A DNA stretch of 64,000 bases from DATAGF01 sp963819845. GTDB taxonomy: Bacteria > Actinomycetota > Thermoleophilia > Miltoncostaeales > Miltoncostaeaceae. The stretch covers positions 186,001-250,000 of the forward strand of contig CAWFXQ010000013.1 of the NCBI GenBank assembly GCA_963819845.1, given 5' to 3'. Shown here piece after piece: positions 60,201 through 64,000 of the stretch. Under the pieces are notes generated by a model, which saw only the letters and a list, made by a program, of their open reading frames with translations, searched no databases and was not told the origin of the DNA. The position numbers and the translations under genes were made by a program. Numbering within the stretch: position 1 is the stretch's first letter; each line of letters opens with the position of its first letter.

Positions 60201-60368
60201 GTCTAGTCCTTCCCGTTGGGAGTTCTCACCGGACCCCCGGGCCTCGCCGGCGACAAGCGGCCGCTCGACTCAGCGGCGGCGGGCGACTCGCCGTGAGGTG
60301 CGCCGTGCGACCCTGCGCGATCCCATCATCTCGACCTCCTCTGCTCGTGTGTGTGCCCGATCCACGTG

Positions 60369-60911
60369 CTAGGCCTGCGCCGCGCTCTGCTCCAGGGCGT
60401 GGAGCTCCGCGGCCTCCTCGGCCGTCACCAGCCCGATCTCGATGAGGTCGAGCGGGCTGATGAACCCGTCGCTGATGCGGAAGCCGCCCGCCCGGGCGAT
60501 GGCGTCGCGCAGCGGCACGGCCCAGTGGTGCTCGATCAGCAGCAGGGCCGCCGCCGAGTCGTTGGGGATGTCCTCGAGGATGTCCCAGGCCTCCTCGTCG
60601 TCGAAGACATGCACGCCCTCGGCGCCCGCCTCGGCGCCGGCCAGCGCGCCGGCCTCCATCCCCTCCTCGCCCTCGATCCCCAGGCCGATCAGGGCGCCCA
60701 CCGTGCTGCCCAGCTCGACGGCCTCGTCCTTTGTCAGGTTGCTCAGGTGGGCGACCTCGATCTCGCCCTGCGCGTCCTTGTGCACCGCCAGGGCGTCGAT
60801 GACGCGCACGGTGTCGCTCTGCCGGAGCCGCTCCAGCTCGGCGATGATCTCGCCGTGGAACTCCGGGTGCTGGAAGCCCAGCACGATCAGTTGCACTGGT
60901 CCGATTGCCAT
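60369..60911 (-). CDS. DUF6325/DUF1269-like stress protein
   Basis: 180 residues starting MAIGPVQLIVLGFQHPEFHG. A ferredoxin-like beta-alpha-beta part (VRVIDALAVHKDAQGEIEVA) is followed by a small-residue membrane-like segment (ELGSTVGALIGLGIEGEEGM, EAGALAGAEAGAEG) and a second half with SAAALLLIEHHWAVPLRDAI. ATG 60911 has GAGGAG 5 nt upstream; an in-frame GTG lies at 60917. Related in fold to the gene at 62556. Role unknown, often annotated with general stress genes. Confidence 0.8.
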   Translation of the reverse strand: MAIGPVQLIVLGFQHPEFHGEIIAELERLRQSDTVRVIDALAVHKDAQGEIEVAHLSNLTKDEAVELGSTVGALIGLGIEGEEGMEAGALAGAEAGAEGVHVFDDEEAWDILEDIPNDSAAALLLIEHHWAVPLRDAIARAGGFRISDGFISPLDLIEIGLVTAEEAAELHALEQSAAQA

Positions 60912-60939
60912 GCTCACTCCTCTCTCATGAATGCGCGCC

Positions 60940-61356
60940 TCAGGCCCTCAGGTCAACCCTCGCCGTCTTCCAGCCCGCCGTGAGCGCGTAAAGGACCACC
61001 ACTCCGAGCCCGATGGCGACCAGGCTCCACAGCGGGTAGGCCGGGAACCAGGCGATCTGGCCGATCATGTTGACGACGAGGGCCACGATCGCGAACCAGC
61101 GGCCCCACTCCTTGCCGGCGAAGAGCGCCGCGCCCGCGAGGATCAGCACGATCCCCCAGATGAGGAGGGTCCAGCCCCAGGTCGTGAAGTCGGTGCTGAC
61201 GAGGAGACCCGAGTCGGTGACGGCGTAGACCTCGTCCTTCAGCAGGGCCGCGAGGCCCTGGATGATGTCGACGGCGCCGATCGTGAACATCACGATGGCG
61301 GCGAAGATGACCCATCCACTCCACGCCGATCCCTCTTCGTAGGTGTCCGTGGACAA
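60940..61356 (-). CDS. four-helix membrane protein (DUF7144-like)
   Basis: 138 residues with four transmembrane helices: WVIFAAIVMFTIGAVDIIQG, TLLIWGIVLILAGAALFAG, FAIVALVVNMIGQIAWFPAY and LVAIGLGVVVLYALT. The start is a TTG with GGAGG 8 nt upstream. Common in actinobacterial stress loci next to DUF1269-type genes; function unknown. Confidence 0.8.
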   Translation of the reverse strand: MSTDTYEEGSAWSGWVIFAAIVMFTIGAVDIIQGLAALLKDEVYAVTDSGLLVSTDFTTWGWTLLIWGIVLILAGAALFAGKEWGRWFAIVALVVNMIGQIAWFPAYPLWSLVAIGLGVVVLYALTAGWKTARVDLRA

Positions 61357-61476
61357 CGCGCTACCTCCCGTGCCGAGGCCGGCGGGCGCGGGCCCGCCGG
61401 CGACCGATGATGTCGGGGCCGAGCCTCGGTTCTCCGATCCCTCCGCGCATCCTCCAGATCGGGTGATCGGCGATCG

Positions 61477-61665
61477 TCACAGGCTCACCGGGAAGGTGAC
61501 GAGCCAGGCGAACGTGCCCAGGAAGACCGCCCAGCCCATGGCGATGACGGTCACGCGGATGCGGAACACCTGCAGCCGGGCGCCGATGCCCGCCAGCGCC
61601 AGGGAGGTGGCGAAGAGCACGACCGCCAGGACGTAGCGGTTGGCGTGCTCGACGTTGACGCCGAG
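61477..61665 (-). pseudogene. C-terminal fragment of a membrane protein
   Basis: The complement encodes EHANRYVLAVVLFATSLALA GIGARLQVFRIRVTVIAMGW AVFLGTFAWLVTFPVSL, two transmembrane helices in the style of the end of a larger membrane protein. No start codon or N-terminal part is present; the same DNA to the right is read on the other strand. Probably an N-terminally truncated relic. Confidence 0.45.
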
Positions 61666-61902
61666 GCCCAGCGCCTCCGGGAGATGCTGGCCCAGGCCGG
61701 CCCGCGCGCTTCCGTCCTGGTGGTCCGCTGCGCCGACCCGGGCGAGGCGGCCGCCGTCGTCGTCTTGGCCGCCGAGCGGGCCCACGACAGCTGGCATGGC
61801 TCGCGCGCCGAGTTCATCACCGGCCTCGATCAGGCCGCCGGCAGCTTCGACTGGCTGCGTGGCGCCCTGGACGAGCCCCCTTCCTCAACCGCCGCCGGCT
61901 GA
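61645..61902 (+). CDS. small hypothetical protein
   Basis: 85 residues from a GTG: LDVDAEAQRLREMLAQAGPR, ASVLVVRCADPGEAAAVVVL, AAERAHDSWHGSRAEFITGL and DQAAGSFDWLRGALDEPPSS. Compact alpha/beta, no signal. The composition is protein-like, and it overlaps the fragment on the other strand by about 20 nt. Family not recognised. Confidence 0.5.
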   Translation: MLDVDAEAQRLREMLAQAGPRASVLVVRCADPGEAAAVVVLAAERAHDSWHGSRAEFITGLDQAAGSFDWLRGALDEPPSSTAAG

Positions 61903-61942
61903 CCGGCCCCCGCCGACCTTCTCGTCGGCGGGGGCGGTCACG

Positions 61943-62416
61943 TCACCCCGTGGTGGTCCCGCCTGTGCCGGGGCAGTCGGGGCCGAGGGCGTCCGCGGCC
62001 TGCTCGACCGGGGCCACGGCGGCGCCCACATCGGCAAGGGCCTGCTGGGGCGATTCGCCCGCGGCGAGGCCTTGGGCGGCCGACTGGACGGCCGACCTGA
62101 GCCCGTCGACGGCGCTCGACAGCGCCTCCTGGTCCGCGCTCGAGGCGGCGGATGCGGCCGACGCCAGCCCCGAGGCCGCGCTCTGCAGATCCGTGACGGC
62201 GGTCTGGAGCTGGGTCGCCGTCGTGTTCGCCGGGTCGAGCCCCCTGAGGGCGTCGGCGGCCTGCTGTACGTCGGCGGCGCTGGAGCAGACCGCCTGGCTC
62301 GGCGCCGCGGTCTGGCTCGGCGCCGCGGTCTGGCTGTCGGAGTCGTCGTCGCCGCACGCCACCGCCCCGACGAGGGCCAGGCAGACGGCGAGCGACGCGA
62401 GCGCGTATCTGAGCAT
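61943..62416 (-). CDS. lipoprotein, helical repeat type
   Basis: 157 residues with a lipobox signal peptide (LASLAVCLALVGAVACGDDD, lipidated Cys about 21). The mature part has a tandem TAAPSQ repeat, then a long Ala/Ser/Gln helical segment (DLQSAASGLASAASAASSAD QEALSS) and a Gly/Thr tail with cysteines (VCSS, PDCPG) that may pair. RBS GGGAGG precedes the ATG. Envelope role unknown. Confidence 0.75.
   Translation of the reverse strand: MLRYALASLAVCLALVGAVACGDDDSDSQTAAPSQTAAPSQAVCSSAADVQQAADALRGLDPANTTATQLQTAVTDLQSAASGLASAASAASSADQEALSSAVDGLRSAVQSAAQGLAAGESPQQALADVGAAVAPVEQAADALGPDCPGTGGTTTG
62294..62329 (-). repeat. 18-bp tandem repeat in the lipoprotein gene
   Basis: Two exact copies of ctggctcggcgccgcggt (plus-strand view), encoding a repeated six-residue unit after the lipobox. 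Confidence 0.85.
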
Positions 62417-62555
62417 CGGAAGACCTCCCTCGGGACTCGTGGGCCGAGGATCACGCATCGGCCTGCGGACCGCATCATCCGGATCGGGCGATGCCCACCA
62501 GCGGCCGCTCGGCGATGCTGGCCCGGATCGGTGCCACCATACAAAAGGGGCCGTG

Positions 62556-63071
62556 ATGGCCAGCGAGGACAGCACCTTCCTGCTCGTCGGGGCGTATGCG
62601 AGCGTCGACGACGCCCAGGCCGACTACGACGTGGTCAAGGCCCTCCACGCCGAGAAGGTGATCGGCGGCTACGACGCCGCCGTCATCACCAAGGATGACA
62701 AGGGCAAGGTGCACGTGAACAAGGACGAGACCGCGACGCGCCGGGGCGGCTGGGGCGGCGCCGGGGTCGGCGCGCTCGTGGGGCTGATCTTCCCGCCGGC
62801 GCTGATCGGCAGCGCGGCGGTCGGCGCGGCCGTCGGCGCCTTCGGCGGCCACCTCTCCAAGGGCATGTCGCGCTCGGACATGAAGGAGCTGGGCGACCTC
62901 CTCGACGTGGGTGAGGCCGGCCTGGTCGTGATCGGCGACTGGCGCCTCGAGGAGCGCATCGACGAGCTCCTGAGCAAGGCTGAGCGGCGCGAGGCGAAGG
63001 AGCTGCGCGACCTCGACAAGGCGGAGACCGAGGCGCAGATCGGCACCCTGATGTCGGGGGAGGGGACCTAG
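62556..63071 (+). CDS. DUF1269-family protein
   Basis: 171 residues: STFLLVGAYASVDDAQADYD, VVKALHAEKVIGGYDAAVIT, a Gly zipper membrane-like stretch (GWGGAGVGALVGLIFPPALI GSAAVGAAVGAFGGHLS), then MSRSDMKELGDLLDVGEAGL VVIGDWRLEERIDELL. The ATG has AAAAGGGG upstream. This family is frequent in actinobacterial stress regions; it probably associates with membranes. Function unknown. Confidence 0.85.
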   Translation: MASEDSTFLLVGAYASVDDAQADYDVVKALHAEKVIGGYDAAVITKDDKGKVHVNKDETATRRGGWGGAGVGALVGLIFPPALIGSAAVGAAVGAFGGHLSKGMSRSDMKELGDLLDVGEAGLVVIGDWRLEERIDELLSKAERREAKELRDLDKAETEAQIGTLMSGEGT

Positions 63072-63147
63072 GCCACTCGAGCCGGGAGCGGTTCTGGACC
63101 GGGGGGAGCGCCGGCCCGTGCCCCGGCGCCCGCTCGCGCGGCCGTGA

Positions 63148-64000
63148 ATGACCATGAGCGACATCGGCGATCGGCGCGTTGACGCGCCCCAGGATCCCGA
63201 CGAGGCCCCTGACGCCGGCCGCGGCGGTCGCCTGCGAGCCAGGCTCACTGCCACGGTCGCGAGCGCGAGGAGCGCGAGTGAACGGCACGTGGCGATCGCG
63301 GTCCCGCTCCGGGCGGCGGAGCGAAACCGGCGCGTTGCGGCGAGCGTTCTCGCGGGGGGGCTCGCCTATCGGCTGTTCCTGTGGTTGCTGCCGTTCGGCC
63401 TGATCGTCGGAGGCGCGCTCGGCTTCCTGAACGCGGACAGCACCGAGACCGCGGTTGGGACGGGTGGCCTTCCGGCCGCGATCAGCGACGCGATCGGCGA
63501 CGCCTCGCGTGCCGCGCAGTCCGACTCGTGGTGGCTCCTCGCGGTCGGCGTGTCGCTCCTCCTCTGGGCGGGCTACACGGGCGCGAAGGCCGTGAGGCTC
63601 GTCCATGCGCTCGTGTGGGACGAGCCCCCCTCGAGGACGAGGCCGCTCCTGGGTTCAGTCGCCTTCACCGGGGTGCTGTGCGCGGTCTGGGCCGAGATCG
63701 CGCTCACCTGGTGGCTCCGTGACGAGACGTGGCCGAGCCTCCTCCTCGGCGTGCTCAGCGTCGCGCCGCTCGCGGCGCTGTGGCTCTGGGTGTCTCTTCA
63801 CCTTCCGCACCGGGACGCCCCGTGGCAGGCACTGCTGCCCGGCGCGGTCGTCGTCGCCATCGGATTCCAGGTGCTGCACGAAGTGGTCGTCATCTATCTC
63901 GTGCCCGAGCTCGAGAAGTCGACGTCGCTGTACGGCAGCCTCGGCGCCGCGACGACGATCATCTTCTTCGTCTACCTCGTCGCCACGCTCGTCGTCGCCT
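63148..64000 (+). CDS. YihY/BrkB-family membrane protein (3' partial)
   Basis: The frame is open from the ATG at 63148 to the window end, 284 residues. A charged N-terminal region (about 60) is followed by membrane helices: VAASVLAGGLAYRLFLWLLP FGLIVGGAL, WWLLAVGVSLLLWAGYTGAK, LLGSVAFTGVLCAVWAEIAL, and a later AVVVAIGFQVLHEVVVIYLV with YGSLGAATTIIFFVYLVA, the usual end region of YihY proteins (once called ribonuclease BN). Function in transport or envelope is unproven. Confidence 0.85.
   Translation, partial: MTMSDIGDRRVDAPQDPDEAPDAGRGGRLRARLTATVASARSASERHVAIAVPLRAAERNRRVAASVLAGGLAYRLFLWLLPFGLIVGGALGFLNADSTETAVGTGGLPAAISDAIGDASRAAQSDSWWLLAVGVSLLLWAGYTGAKAVRLVHALVWDEPPSRTRPLLGSVAFTGVLCAVWAEIALTWWLRDETWPSLLLGVLSVAPLAALWLWVSLHLPHRDAPWQALLPGAVVVAIGFQVLHEVVVIYLVPELEKSTSLYGSLGAATTIIFFVYLVATLVVA

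Noticed and set aside
1..64000. CRISPR arrays, insertion sequences, integrases, rRNA, complete tRNAs
   Set aside because: None seen: no regularly spaced repeats with spacers, no transposase or recombinase motifs, no complete cloverleaf.

Overview
The window is very GC-rich (about three quarters G+C by eye). It is densely coded, has many GTG starts, and uses GTGA, ATGA and TGATG overlaps between cistrons. Short TAnnnT -10 boxes commonly sit 5-9 nt in front of the start codon, the hallmark of leaderless transcription. Together with the families present (fused SecDF, bifunctional Rel, BTAD regulators, hydantoinase pair, Kdp, SAM-I riboswitch in front of a threonine-synthase-like gene) this suggests a high-GC actinobacterium, perhaps class Thermoleophilia; that placement is inference. 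Several single-base frame breaks in obviously essential genes (secDF, recJ, rel), most of them inside GTCGAC, suggest a long-read or metagenome assembly with systematic errors rather than true pseudogenes.

Layout. 1-12.7 kb is a housekeeping block on the + strand: the 3' part of secDF, a phasin-like gene, a UbiB/ABC1 kinase-like gene, recJ, an exported protein, rel (ppGpp synthase/hydrolase), a LytR C-terminal-domain protein and a small cysteine-rich protein. 12.7-19.7 kb, mostly - strand: hydantoinase/oxoprolinase A and B subunits, an exported lectin-like protein on +, a two-copy 112-bp repeat, an SDR oxidoreductase and two zinc-ribbon proteins. 19.7-22.4 kb: a strong promoter, a SAM-I riboswitch with its terminator, a threonine-synthase-like PLP enzyme, a MoaD/ThiS-like sulfur carrier and an NAD-dependent epimerase. 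22.4-28.6 kb: a small unknown, a secreted glycosidase-like protein, a giant BTAD/AAA regulator with a divergent truncated relic, a SAM methyltransferase and an Asp23-like protein.

28.7-38.0 kb is a complete potassium-uptake locus: a DUF4118-GAF histidine kinase plus KdpE-type regulator, a divergent CorA, then sORF-kdpF-kdpA-kdpC-kdpB, a separate KdpD sensor half, and a UspA-like gene. KdpD is therefore split, with its kinase half and its sensor half on opposite flanks of the pump genes. 38-47.6 kb holds two related MFS exporters, a geranylgeranyl-reductase-like flavoprotein, a VOC protein, an alpha/beta hydrolase, an operon of Coq4-like protein, MFS exporter and multicopper oxidase, and a small ORF-BTAD regulator-zinc finger operon. 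47.6-52.8 kb: a ferredoxin-reductase-like flavoprotein, a metzincin-like peptidase, GNAT, SnoaL-like and DUF3445 proteins.

52.8-64 kb is looser, with lower coding density: a pore-loop K+ channel, a cupin, an MFS gene, a tRNA 3'-end relic flanked by paired 11-bp-spaced repeats (a likely old integration site), a CMD protein, a MalT-type LuxR regulator, a second K+ channel, small membrane and stress-type proteins (DUF6325/DUF1269-like), a lipoprotein and the start of a YihY/BrkB membrane protein that runs off the right edge. No CRISPR array, rRNA, complete tRNA, transposase or integrase was seen.
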